Source: Arctopsyche grandis
Lineage: Eukaryota; Arthropoda; Insecta; Trichoptera; Hydropsychidae
DNA length: 64,000 nt
Direction: 5' to 3'
NCBI RefSeq assembly: GCF_051622035.1
Contig: NC_135360.1
Span: forward strand, 34,117,206-34,181,205
Shown here: positions 44,044-54,963 of the stretch, in pieces
Layout of the letters: each line of letters begins with the position of its first letter
How positions within the stretch are numbered: position 1 is the stretch's first letter
Translations under genes and position numbers: made by a program
The notes under the pieces: model-generated
Databases searched by the model: none
What the model was told of the DNA's origin: nothing
Seen by the model: only the letters and a program-made list of their open reading frames with translations

Positions 44044-45745
44044 ATGATAGAATTGAAAGCTAAACCCGAATTTATGACGAAACGACTTGAATATTTTTAT
44101 GAATCTATGAAAAACGAAAAACATGTCGATATGCCAATCTCTGTTAATGGCCGGAAGTACTACATACATTTATTCCTTCTCTAAAATTATGTTAATTTAA
44201 AATGTCACTTCTAATGATTGTTCTTTGTTATTGCAGCTTCTATTCGCATATGATAGTACTGACGGCGTGCAGTCAATTTTTCGATAGCGACGAAACTTCA
44301 TTGAATGAAGCTTTGTCTGGTTTCGACTTCCCGGTTATAGAAGCAATGCTAAGCTATTGCTACCTTGGAGAAATACGTAAGTCGCAAAAACAACTCGTTT
44401 GATATTTTTATTATATTAATTTAATATTTTAAATGTACTTACAGTCATCGACGACAAGCACTTTGAAAAATTCATGGAGCTGGCCAAAAAACTAAATATG
44501 AATAGTATTGACCCTCGACACAAATTTATCGACCACACTAATTGTTTGGAAGTCTTGCGTCTTTCGGATGATCCAATTTCAAGGATGATCCAAGGAAAAG
44601 GCGATGCGATTGACTCTCGATAACTTCAAGACTGTAGGTATCGATTATGTAAAATGCATTATTATTCCTGATCTATGCTACATTTTCATTTTTGATTCAG
44701 TTACATATAACCCCAAGTTTCTTGAGTCTGCCAGCTACCATTCTGGCCGAGATCCTGGCGTCGGAAGAAATAAATGTGGACTCTGAAGAAGATGACTTCA
44801 ATTCCCTTAAATTATGGGTGAATTCTGATGAAGTAAATCGTAGAAGTGAATTATTAAATCTGTTGAGTTTGGTGAAGTTTCTGCTGCTTTCGATTCAGGT
44901 ATTTGAAAATTATTTGATATTGAATAAAATCTAATAATAATTTTCTCGAATAATATGTCATCCTTCCAGTTTCTCGTCATGAAATCTATTGACTTCTGTT
45001 CTTTGTATCCAGAGTGCAATGCAATAATTAAACAAGCAATAAAATCAATTTTACCCAATTATCAATGCTTGGAGCAAAATGAAAGTCTTCGTAGCAAAAA
45101 TGACAAAATAGTCATCATCGGAGCTGAGACTATGTGACAGGTGGGCGTATTGACAAAGATGGAAATTCTAAATCGACTAATGAAGTGCAAGTTTATTCAG
45201 TTGAGTGCAATACTTGGTCTTATAATGCTCCAATGATACAGGGAAGAGAAAACCACTCTGTAAATATATATTTATTGATTCATTTATAAATGCATTAATG
45301 AGAATCATGAATGTTATAGTATATCTGATTTAACTGCTTTTAGAGCATTACAATTACAGGAAGGCTTTACGTTGCCGGTGGTTATAATGCAGAAACACAA
45401 TCATTTTTAGATAGCATTGAGTCTTTTGATCCCGATTCTAATTTATGGACAGCTTATTGTAGACTGCCATATCTAGCTTCTGCAATCAGTCTTTGTTTCT
45501 ATCGAAATAAGTTTATTTGCATGGGTGAGCTTTTATTTGTTCCTAAGTATGATAATGTTCCTGACAATTGGTCAGGGTTTGGTTATTGATTGTTTTAATT
45601 TTCAGGTGGACATAATGGAAAGACAAGTTTGAGTAATGTTTGGGAATATAACACCACGAGTAAAACTTGGAAATCTTTAAAAAGTCTCAGCAAAATCAGA
45701 TATTGTGCAGTTGCTCATGTCATACCATATTATTCCATTGTTTGA
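44044..45745 (+). pseudogene. Kelch-like (BTB-BACK-Kelch) gene, probably damaged
   Basis: Exons by homology and GT/AG signals: 44044-44156, 44237-44376, 44445-44633, 44701-44898, 44970-45259, 45344-45524 and 45606-45745. Kelch-like proteins are substrate adaptors of Cullin-3 ubiquitin ligases. The BTB part is seen (VDMPISVNGR, FYSHMIVLTACSQFF, MLSYCYLGEI), then BACK (FLSLPATILAEILAS, LKLWVNSDE, LLSIQF), then about three Kelch blades (TGGRIDKD-W, LYVAGGYN-W, GGHNGKTS-W). Two breaks interrupt the reading: a frameshift in exon 3 before MRLTLDNFK, and a stop with frameshift in exon 5 after IIGAETM, just before TGG. There are also too few blades for a full propeller. Splice sites are intact, so it is either a recent pseudogene or affected by sequence errors. 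Confidence 0.75.
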
Positions 45746-46239
45746 TCTTAAGTTTAAAATTTGTCAATTTTATAATATTAATTATAATAATAGTAATATT
45801 CTTGAAACCAATACATATATTTTATTATAATTTAATTATATTGTATGCAATAATTTAATGTAAAATAAAAAGATTGTTATTTATGTACATACTGGAAGTT
45901 TTTTTTTGTTCTATATGTATATGTACATATATGTATGAAAATATACATACATATGTATGTATATGTAAATAAAATTTATGAAGTGTGGGATAAGAAACAA
46001 AACTGATAATTTGTATCTATCGCGCACACCTCAGGCTATGCGATAAAAATAGAGAGTGATTTCCATCGTGCGCCACTGCTTTATATATGGATAAAGTAAT
46101 GACTTCTATACCGAATGTAATAATTGAGATTACACTAGAAATTTCATTAAGTTGATAGTTTGGCTTCACCATTGCAAATTTTAAGTACTACATGTTAAAG
46201 ATGAAAGTTTCAGTTTAATCCATGACATTAATAACGAGA
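45746..46239. other. Intergenic DNA
   Basis: AT-rich with tatgta/tacata-type simple sequence at about 45910-45970. No gene. Confidence 0.55.
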
Positions 46240-46335
46240 AAATGCCAATTTTCGTGCGACAGGAGATGCGCGCGCGCGATTTTTGTAGCGGTGGTTATTC
46301 TGGTAGCGATTCACATTTGGGATGTAACCTGTGGA
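46240..46335 (+). repeat. Local repeat shared with 47335-47412
   Basis: The order attttcgtgcga, tagcggtggttattctggta, gcgattcacatttgggatgt and aacc recurs at 47341-47409 with few differences. Two related insertions or a local duplication. Confidence 0.65.
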
Positions 46336-46734
46336 AAGAGACGTGGCATAGTATGGGGTTTGCGCATGCGTATGCTCATCGATTCAATCGGCCAACAAAA
46401 TAATCTTTTTTCAAAAAAAAATTAAATTATTAATTCCGTTGATCCGAATTGCGACATTTTACCGAGTGCATAATAATGTGCACACAGGCCATTAGTATAG
46501 TATAGAGAAGTAGGCTGCCTGAACTGACATCTTAGTCTGCTACTCTGCATTATATATGTACTGGTTGAGTGATGTCATCTCGCTTTCGGAAGCTGGAGGT
46601 TATCTTTTGTCTGCGGGTGACGAAGTTTTCACGAGCATGAGGTCAGGTCAGTGAACTGGGACATTGTCCTCGAGTAGCGAAAATAATCCCAGGCGAGGCT
46701 AGCTCCGCATGTTCGTACAGGAGTGTGACGATGC

Positions 46735-47065
46735 CATCGGACGACCAGTGGCATGCGGTGGAATTCTCTCTCTTTTTGTCGTACAGCCTTACTTAATGTG
46801 CGTGAGCAGGATGCAAGGGGAACAGCCTGCTCCTCTTGTACCCTGCTCGCGCACATTAAAGGCCAGAACGCACTATGCGACGGCAAAGTTGATATAAAAG
46901 GCAACTCTGTCGCGTGACGCGTAGTGCGTTCTATTTTATACAATTTCATACAAACAATATTTGGCCGCGCACTTCCGTGTCGCATCGCTTTCGTATAGTG
47001 CGGTCTGGCATTAAGTAAGACTGTAAAAAAGAGAGAGAATTTCACCGCATGTTACTGCGTACGAC
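46735..47065. repeat. Long palindrome split by a TTAA element
   Basis: Left arm 46750-46830 (gcatgcggtggaattctctc, then cagccttacttaatgtgcgt, then gagcaggatgcaagg) is matched inverted by 46834-46859 plus 47011-47055. The arms read through if the 151-base element at 46860-47010 is removed, so a foldback of over 100 bases per arm existed before that insertion. Confidence 0.78.
46860..47010. mobile_element. 151-base TTAA-flanked MITE (piggyBac-like)
   Basis: It is flanked by TTAA (46856-46859 and 47011-47014). The ends aggccagaacgcactatgcg and its near complement cgtatagtgcggtctggca are inverted. It shares end type and the internal word tacaatttcatacaaacaat with the 1.3-kb element at 16652-17949. 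Confidence 0.78.
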
Positions 47066-47334
47066 TTGTGTATTATTATGAGAGATGAGTTGAGATCACT
47101 GATTTTGATTTGGGTTACTACAAGTTGTGCTGTATTCATATAATAGTATAGTTAATATCAGTGAATTGGAGCGGACTATTTTTGCAACTGCTCCATTCCG
47201 GAATCAATATTTTGTTCCATCTCCGCTCCATGCTCCGAGCAAAAAATTTCAATAATAAGAGGCTAGTAAAAATTATGTTTCACGAAAATTCGATTACCTG
47301 TCGCACAGGAAAATTGCTCAGAATTGCTGCGATA

Positions 47335-47412
47335 GGAGACCGAATTTTCGTGCGAGAGACTTTCATAGCGGCGGTTATCCTGGTAGCGATTCACATCTGG
47401 GATGTAACCCTA
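47335..47412 (+). repeat. Local repeat shared with 46240-46335
   Basis: Second copy of the local repeat. The foldback element at 47416-47634 begins directly at its right edge. Confidence 0.6.
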
Positions 47413-47415
47413 TTA

Positions 47416-47634
47416 AGGTCTGTTCATACCTATCCAGCACGACCCGTATCCTGCAGGTGTCATGCAAGTGCGGATAGTATTCTTTGGTACATTCTATATG
47501 GACGCGCATCAATGCATAAATGCGCATGCGCGAATGGAGTATGAATACGTCCATATAATATACCAAAGAATACTATCCGCACTTGCATGACACCTGCAGG
47601 ATACGGGTTGTGCTGGATAGGTATGAACAGACCT
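47416..47634. mobile_element. 219-base foldback MITE with about 90-base arms
   Basis: The first roughly 90 bases (aggtctgttcatacctatcc onward) are repeated inverted at the right end with very few differences. A 40-base centre is rich in gcgcat. The flanks carry tta on both sides (47413-47415 and 47635-47637), a three-base duplication typical of PIF/Harbinger elements, though the ends do not prove that superfamily. No coding capacity. Confidence 0.82.
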
Positions 47635-47911
47635 TTACCTGGTTGAAAATAAAAATATATTCGGAGCGTGGAGCACAACAAAACTCCGCTTCACTCCTGC
47701 TCGGGGCAAAATCTCATCGCTCCACTGATCCGTGCCCCGTGCTCCTGCTCCGATCCAATATTCTCCGATTCATATTTCTCTCTCGGTGTACGAAAAAAGT
47801 TTCAGAGCAATGTGCCACAGTAAAGTATTCGTCGTATCGAAAGTTTCGATATCGGGCGCAACGCGTCGTCGAGTGTTCGGATGAGTGCCCGCCCAAAAGT
47901 TCACAAGTCTC

Positions 47912-48374
47912 TATAGGACGAGTGAAAGGTTTCGACCGTTTCCCGGCCTATGGAAATTCAGTTGAGTTTGAAAGAGGATCGTTTATTTTCGTTCAATTTG
48001 GTACAATGGTTATTGTATGTACGAAGAGGTTTCTTCGGAGAAGTGATCTGTATGACCTCCAGAGGCTCACTCTGCCAGTGGAGGTTGCTGCGTTGGTTTA
48101 TAAACGTTTTGGGTTGGAGTGTGTCGTGTGCATTATCCTCTGTTCTTGGTACTCGCGCTGACCTATTTATTTAGTTTTATGGGCTCATACGTCTGGACGT
48201 AGTTCGTGGTGTTTATGGGTTCAGTGTGTTCTTCCTTTGTTTCCAAGACACGTGTATAGAAACACGTGTCGACCTTTTTACGAGGCGAGCGTGTGCCATG
48301 CGTTAATGACTTAACGACTGGATATGTGTCGCAGTGACCTGATGAGATCATTTAAGTTGTACTATATGCCTACA
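47912..48374 (-). mobile_element. Solo LTR of family C upstream of FBXO28
   Basis: On the minus strand it starts TGTAGGCATATAGTACAACTT and ends CGTCCTATA, flanked by tctc (47908-47911 and 48375-48378; the match can be extended to tctcta). It shares cgtttcccggcctatggaaa and cacgtgtcgacc words with the other family-C LTRs. It lies 330 bases upstream of the FBXO28 start codon. Fossil, non-coding. Confidence 0.78.
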
Positions 48375-48705
48375 TCTCTATCGTCGATTGTGTCCCAGTT
48401 GTGTCCGGCTGGCATACTCCTGAAAGAGAACCGGAGGGTGAAGTGTGACGAGTGCGTCGGAGAGTTGGCAGCAGTGTGTCGAGTGTCGAGTGGTGAGTGG
48501 TGAATTGCGAGAGTCAGTTGGCAGCCCGCAGAGTGCGGGGCGGCTGCGGTTGCAGTGTATCCTGACACTCGACACTCCGCTCCGCTCCACCTCACTCCAT
48601 TCTCATTCACGTCCTCGGGTCGTCGTCTCGCAGCGCATTCGCGGTAGGGTAGGGTAAGGGCGTGCTGCCGCTGCTGCTGCTGTCGTCGTCGTCGTCGTCG
48701 CCAGG
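48375..48705 (+). promoter_or_regulatory. 5' flank and leader of FBXO28
   Basis: GC-rich sequence with runs of ctgctgctgctgtcgtcgtc just before the ATG. It probably holds promoter and leader. No core element is called. Confidence 0.45.
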
Positions 48706-51700
48706 ATGGTGTTCACCCGCCTTCAGAGCGGTGTTCACGCCGGAGAAGCGTCTCGGCCGCTGGCTTTGGGGCTGAGCTCGGGCTCCGGTTCCGGTTCCGG
48801 TTCCACTCTCGCTCTGGTCTCCGTCACGTCTCCGTCTCTGTCCCCGTCTTCGTCTTCGTCTTCGTCTTGTTCCAACAGGGAAGCGCAGACGCAGACGCCG
48901 CGCCTCTCGCTGCTCGACCTGCCCCAGGAGGTGCTCCACAACATCTTCTCCCACCTCAAGTTCAAGACGGTGGCTCACATGAGAACGGTAAGCCCCCCTC
49001 CCCCTCTGCCCGCTACCCTTCAGCCGCTTGGTCGAAAGTCGGCTCGCAACGGCCATGCTGATTTTTCACGAACGCGGCGCCATTCGAATACAGGGCTGCC
49101 ACATTTCACTTTTTTTTTCCATTTTCATCATTTTCTTTCAGAGTCTGGCTCGTGTTCGGGATCGTTATTACAACCCGTCCCCTCTCTTCCCACCCGCACC
49201 CCTTACGACTTATCTAATTTAATTTTGCATCGTCGGATTTATTATTTTATTGCTATCAAAGAAGCGATTATGCGTTTATATAAAACCAAAACGTTTCTGA
49301 TTGGCTGTCGTCAAACTCGTTTCTGATTGACTAAGACGTTTGTGATTGGTCGTTTCGTTGAATAATTTTCATTATTTTCGATTCAAATAATCAATTTAAT
49401 ATATAAACAAAAGAGGATTTTTTCAAGAGAAGATTTTAATAAATAAACAAAAGAGGATGTTTTCAAGAAAAGATTTTTTAATAAATAAACAAAAGAAGAT
49501 TTTTTCGTGGTTTTCATTTATTTTTCAGCGAAGCCAAGTAACACCATTAATGCGTTTATAATAAAAAAAAATACACTAGTCAAATAAACAGTATGACTAC
49601 ACATCAGATAAAAAGAAAATGTAATCGCAATTTATTCAATGCATTTATCAGACTGGGTGCGAATCGGTGTTGCGAAAATGAGGAAAAAATGTAGCTTCAT
49701 GTAATTAATCAAATGACTGCATATAAATGAATCGCGTAAAAGTTCACTCATCGATTCGTTCGTTTTGTAATTTTTTACTCCAACTTATCGTCAAACGATA
49801 GACGCAAAAAAATCGCACGATCTGTTGAAATGTTTCGCTTCGTACAATCAGGACATTCGAGGTTCCACTACATCCACTGGTCGTTACGCGATCTACATAT
49901 ATTTGGGCGTAGTTCATTTTAACAGGATTACCCTATTGGTCTGTTTTTCCATAGATGCAGTTGACAGGGCTTTTCAATGCCATTTATCCAGGGGTTTTCA
50001 AGACATATAATATCGCTATTCTGTCTGTCTGATATAACACTCCTCGTACTATAATAGTCGTTTCGATTCGATGTACATATGCGCGTCACACCTAAACCAC
50101 TGCCAAAACATATATACGAATACACTAACAAAAGAAAAAACTTCTATATGTACTATTTGCTACCAATGCAAATAAACCGAAATAATTTGAAATATTGAAA
50201 ATTTAATTAATTAATAAATTTTTCTATTGGTGTTTTATATTGTTTGTATAGGTAGTTTGTACCATTTTTTTCATATCAAACAATTAAATATATTTTAAAG
50301 GTATTTGAAAAAATTTCATCGCGTGGAAATCGAACCGACATATTCCTTTCAATTTTATTTTATTTTATATGCCAACACCCATGCGATGATATATCATCGG
50401 GTACAACACTAGTCAAATATAATATGTATATTTTAATAAAATAAATCAATAATGTAAATATTTTCGTGTTAAAAATTTTAGATGCGTTGTTTCCCTTTTC
50501 TCTGTTGGGAAGGTTTATACTTTTGTATTTAGGCTTGCACTTACATTTAAGGATATCGGTCTGTCCATCCGTAATAAACATTATTTCCTTTTTTTTTTAC
50601 CCATTCGGCTGCTTTGAGAGTATTACTTTAAAATAAAATGGACAACCCTGCTGGCTGGCTTAATAATGTCTTGCTTAGAGAAAAAAGTATCTAGTTAACA
50701 GTAATTTCACACAAAAATAATCTCAATGGGCAGAGCAGGGCAAAAACACACTGAGTGGTATGGGACGTCATGTTTCCTTAGCTTCCCTCTCTGCACGTGT
50801 AGAATGAATATGTTTGGGAAGTCGCACGTGTATTCATATCCTTATGCAACCGACAAGTTTCTCCTACATTTCACTCACTCCAGGGGCTGATTTTTGAGAC
50901 TCTGTACCATGAATATGGACTAGGGGTGCTGTGTGTTTGAAAGTATCTAAAAAAAAAACGTGCCACGTCCCACACAGTGTGTTTTCGCCCTAAGTATTCA
51001 TTGCAGTTATTTCCTTTCAAAACATGCGAGAACAATATCAATTTCTTGACTAGTATTCGTCCTTTATTAGTCGAAAAATAAGGTTCACACCCAAAAACAG
51101 CTCATTTGGTGAACACTACACTATTGAGCTAGTAATTCTCGTGCATTTGTCAATTTTATCTTGAAAACGGAATAAAACAGAGAATGATTTGACTAGATTT
51201 AGATTTTGGGAAAACTCTTTTAAGGGGTTAAATAATCGGATTGATTTGTTTGAAGTAAAACGTGGCAATTATGTTGTACTACATATATTAGGTTAGGTTA
51301 AGTTTGCATTATTTCGATGGAGAAATGCTTTGGACGCATACAATGTCTCGAAAGCGATGGTTGTTAACGAAATATTTGAACCAGAAAAACCAATAATGAC
51401 TATGATTTTCATTAACCTAACCCGACCTTTCAAAAATCAATTTTTTTATTGCATATTTTCGATCTGTTAAATTTTTAAAAATATATTCATGACGTAATAA
51501 TTGCACGTGTATCTGGTACGCAATTTAAATATTCACATCTCAACATTCAGTCTGATAATTATCATGTCTTTGTTTTGATAATTGGCTATATTTAGCAAGT
51601 GCTGAGGAATACACTTTGTCAGGAATGCTGGTCATGGTTTTCAAAGTTGTGATGACGATGCAATTGACGACTTGCGGTTATTCGTAGATATGTCACTGTA

Positions 51701-54700
51701 TAAGACTGTCACTAGATATGTCTTGAATCGGTTCAATGTGTTGGGGCTTATCCTCTTCCTCGTGTCCCTTTTACACCACCAATCATTACGAGTCTTGAAA
51801 TTCTCCCTCCCGTTTTCTCGTCACATGTGTGAAGAGCTGAAGAACCTTGCGAATGTACATATAAGATGCACCATTTTTCATTTGACTTTTATATTCAACA
51901 CAACAGAATTGATTCTATATCAATACAGTTCCTTCTCTATTTTCATTACGAATATATTATATTTGATTTATTATTAGTTATTGAGGAGTTGCAAAAAGTA
52001 TTTATTAGTTTCCTATAAAAGTTATTTTTTCTTGCTTGCTTAATGCTGAGTGTCGTGGTTATTGGTGTCATCTTGGATACGATTGACGGTTCGCCTCCTC
52101 TTCTCCTGGTTCCGTGCCAAGTTAGGAGATGATCCCGCAAGTTCCTTGATTTGGTCAGACCATCTCTTGGGAGACCGTCCTCTCGCTCATCTTCCCTCCA
52201 GCGTTCTGGTGACTACCAGCCTCTCCGGAGTCTCCACATTATTCTTGGCCATATGGCCAAAGTGTGAAACAATTATTTTCCTATATAAATATATCATATC
52301 GTAATTCAGAATCCTTTTCCGATTCTGATTCGACAAATCTACCATATATTGATGTTAATATAATCTTTATAAGAGCTAAAATTGCACAACAAAAACGACC
52401 TTTGTCTTATCAATTGCGTTTTCTCTACGTTGCACAATTTATTGGCAATTGATAATGCCGCCTTAGCGATTGCAGAAAAGCGTATTGTAAATATTGAACG
52501 TTTTCATTTCAGGTATGCCGTCCGATGAACAACGTGTGCGGATCGTATTTGAACTCGTCATTTCAACGGCTGGTCGCACAAATGTTGTGCCGATTCCAAG
52601 CGATCAAATCGAAGATGCCCCGCAGAGAGTCGGCGCGTCGGAATCATCCGCTGGCGTGCGAGTTCGACGTGATCGAAACAGTCCACATGAGGCTGGCCCT
52701 GCTGCAGATGACTTTCGGAAAACACATAGAGAGGAAATATTGCTGTTTCTTCCCTGGAGAGGTATTGAATGATTTCTATGTACATTGTGAATGTATAATG
52801 AGGAGTTAATTTTATTATGAATTGTGAATTTTTCTTCTGTCTTAGATATTGGATGAGGTCTATACCATTTTAGAATATTTGAAAGTTACCACAAAATTGG
52901 CGCGTCCGTTCAAGCTGACGGATGAGCTTTTCGACCTTAGCACGATGGCTATGGAGTATTTCAAAGAGCACATGGAACCGAACTTGCCGGAGATTACGTA
53001 TTTTGGAACGGAATTTTTCGATTTGACTGCAACTTTTTCACGTTAGTTATATGCTTTTTAATTTCTTATGGTTCGATTAGATCTACATAGGAATTTGGAT
53101 TTGCAAACAATTATGTTTTCAGCAGTGTCTTCATAAACATATACAATGTCTGTAGATGTAAATAAATTTTTTGTGCCACATCTCTACTATTGTAAATACA
53201 TATTTGAATATGGAAAAAATCACAATCGATAGAAAAAACATCCGACTATTGATATCAATACTCACTTTTAGCACAACATTTTCACAGGGCATTTTTTTTA
53301 AATGCTTACATCTCATAAGTAGACACTGGATAGACACTGTGCTTTTTCCAGGAATTGGGGTGGTTTAGCTCTATTTACAAAGCTAGAGTCCAAAAAAAAA
53401 AACGTTCAGCGAACCTTTAATAATGCAATGAACAATACGCAGCAAATTCTGGGTCCGTTTTTTTTCAAGAAAGCACCTTGATTATCCGGCCTTTACTCAT
53501 AAGTAACAAAAATCATTGACATTTTCGAATTCAATAGGTCAAATTTAGTAGAGATTGATTAGTCTCCACTCTGTTAACTTTTTGTTGTTGCTCAGTGTAA
53601 TCGGCACTTACTTTGTGTATTCTGATTGCTTTGGGCTCCATCTTCATTGGACAATGAGCGGTGACTGGGTGTAAAGGATGCAATGCTGATTTATGAACAG
53701 AATGTGGCAAATGGTTATGACAACGATGATGGAGTTTGATTTTGCAAACACACTTTTTTACATTTAATAATACATGTATTCTAGTTTTGTTCCCGTCTAA
53801 CAAAATCTTTTATGTTTTGTGAAAGCAAAGATTATGCTGATTACATAATTGAGCGATATTTTAAATAGCTGGTAAATTGTTCGAATGTCTTTTTGTATAG
53901 TCGTGTTTCCTTTTATATCCATGTAAGCTTGTTTTTAATTTTTTAGCCGGGGATACAAATAAAAGCTATCTTTGTTTGGACTCGCCTCCTCAAGCGGGTT
54001 CGAGCGGACCTGGAGGAAATTCTGGCGAAGCAGGTAGCTCGTTAATGCTCTCTGAAGAAGAATACTTACCACCTTCTCCTCCACCACCACAAAGTAACAT
54101 GGTACTAAGAAAAAGAATACACCGCATCAAACAAGGAATGAAGAGGTGATTTAAATCTTAACGCTTATTTTTGAGGGTTTTTTTTAATGTGCTGCTTCAA
54201 TTCGAGCGTAAACTTTTCAGGTATAACAATCAGCTGTCGGCGCTTCGCAGCGATTTGCGAAGTTGCAAAAGGAAAACTGCATGGCAACAGAAGCAGCTCA
54301 TGGAGCAGCAGAAGTTGCTAGCGGAACAGCAGAAGCAGACGATGGAGTATGCCAGCCGCTTGGACGAAAACGACAAAAAGAACGAGGAGACTTCAAGAAA
54401 GTTTCAGACGTTATTGCAGGAGCTGAACAAATGCCGCACAGAGTTGCAATACTGGCGGTCGAAATCACCCGCTACCACAACTCCAGCCACATGCTCTGGA
54501 TGCGGTGAACACGTCGTCTCTAATTTAATGCAGCCTTTCACCATGGATCAGGTTTTGCCTTCGTTTCACTTTTGCACTCGTAACCATCCCAAATCGTCAC
54601 CTTTAATTTTCCTATTGTGTTTTTCAGTACCTGCCTGAGCCTGACGTTCTCGCAGATAATGCGCGGAGGTTGCCGATCGTGTTGGATCCGGTGGGTCCGG

Positions 54701-54963
54701 CGTCGCCGCAGATCGTCGCGTCCGTGTCGAACAATTTGGATAATCTACCTGTTTTCGATAATCCATTGTCTCCGAAGGCGACTTCTAGTAATAGTAAAAC
54801 GCCCGGTTCGCCCAAGGCTCGTCGGCCCACTAATAACGGCGACGGCAAGTCTTCGTCGTCCGACGAGGGGCCGTCCAAGCGCAGCGTACCCGATGGAGCG
54901 TCTTCTCCCCAGGAGAGCAAAAAGAGACGCATGCAACGGTCCACCAAGCCGCGGAAACCTTGA
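48706..54963 (+). CDS. FBXO28: F-box only protein 28 homologue, six exons, 530 aa
   Basis: Exons 48706-48987, 52513-52761, 52846-53041, 53947-54145, 54221-54551 and 54628-54963 join in frame to 530 residues. The F-box (LSLLDLPQEVLHNIFSHLKF, then VAHMRTVCRPMNNVC) is split by intron 1. Next comes the FBXO28-typical block PRRESARRNHPLACEFDVI, TVHMRLALLQMTFGKHIE and CCFFPGEILDEVYTILEYL, then LSTMAMEYFKEHMEP. A Pro-rich linker (PPSPPPP) leads into a long coiled coil of Gln/Lys/Glu with LDENDKKNEETSRKFQ. The tail is basic and Ser-rich (SKKRRMQRSTKPRKP type). FBXO28 is the substrate subunit of an SCF ubiquitin ligase. It is longer than human (368 aa), mostly in the Ser/Gly-rich N-terminus and the C-terminal tail. 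Confidence 0.92.
48988..50735. other. FBXO28 intron 1, left part
   Basis: Intron with partly repeated text at 49400-49505 (aataaacaaaagaggatttttt-type words in about three copies). No exon recognised. Confidence 0.55.
50736..50991. mobile_element. MITE in FBXO28 intron 1
   Basis: The left end agggcaaaaacacactgagt and the right end cacagtgtgttttcgccct are inverted repeats extending through gggacgt. The 250-base interior is non-coding. No clear target duplication, so the superfamily is open. Confidence 0.65.
52050..52270 (-). mobile_element. LINE reverse-transcriptase 3' fragment
   Basis: On the minus strand the text reads VVTRTLEGR, a stop, then ARGRSPKRWSDQIKELAG. The G-RGR-P-KRW-D-I-LAG pattern is typical of the C-terminal end of many insect non-LTR polymerases. 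Decayed, short, inside FBXO28 intron 1. Confidence 0.65.
53042..53946. other. FBXO28 intron 3
   Basis: Larger than the neighbouring introns, AT-rich, with a 90-codon minus-strand frame at 53531-53803 that has no recognisable domain. No exon supported. Confidence 0.5.

Noticed and set aside
48640-48660. tagggtagggtaagggc as a telomere-like or G-quadruplex motif
   Set aside because: Too short and located in a GC-rich leader. No array.
48607-49056. 149-codon minus-strand frame opposite FBXO28 exon 1
   Set aside because: Antisense shadow of a GC-rich, Ser/Gly-coding exon. The plus frame has the F-box and a matching splice donor.
51286-51300. ttaggttaggttaag, looking like the insect telomere repeat
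   Set aside because: Only two and a half units, and no array. Common by chance in insect DNA.
53531-53803. 90-codon minus-strand frame with His/Cys pairs in FBXO28 intron 3
   Set aside because: The spacing of cysteines and histidines does not fit a zinc-finger class, and there is no splice or promoter context.
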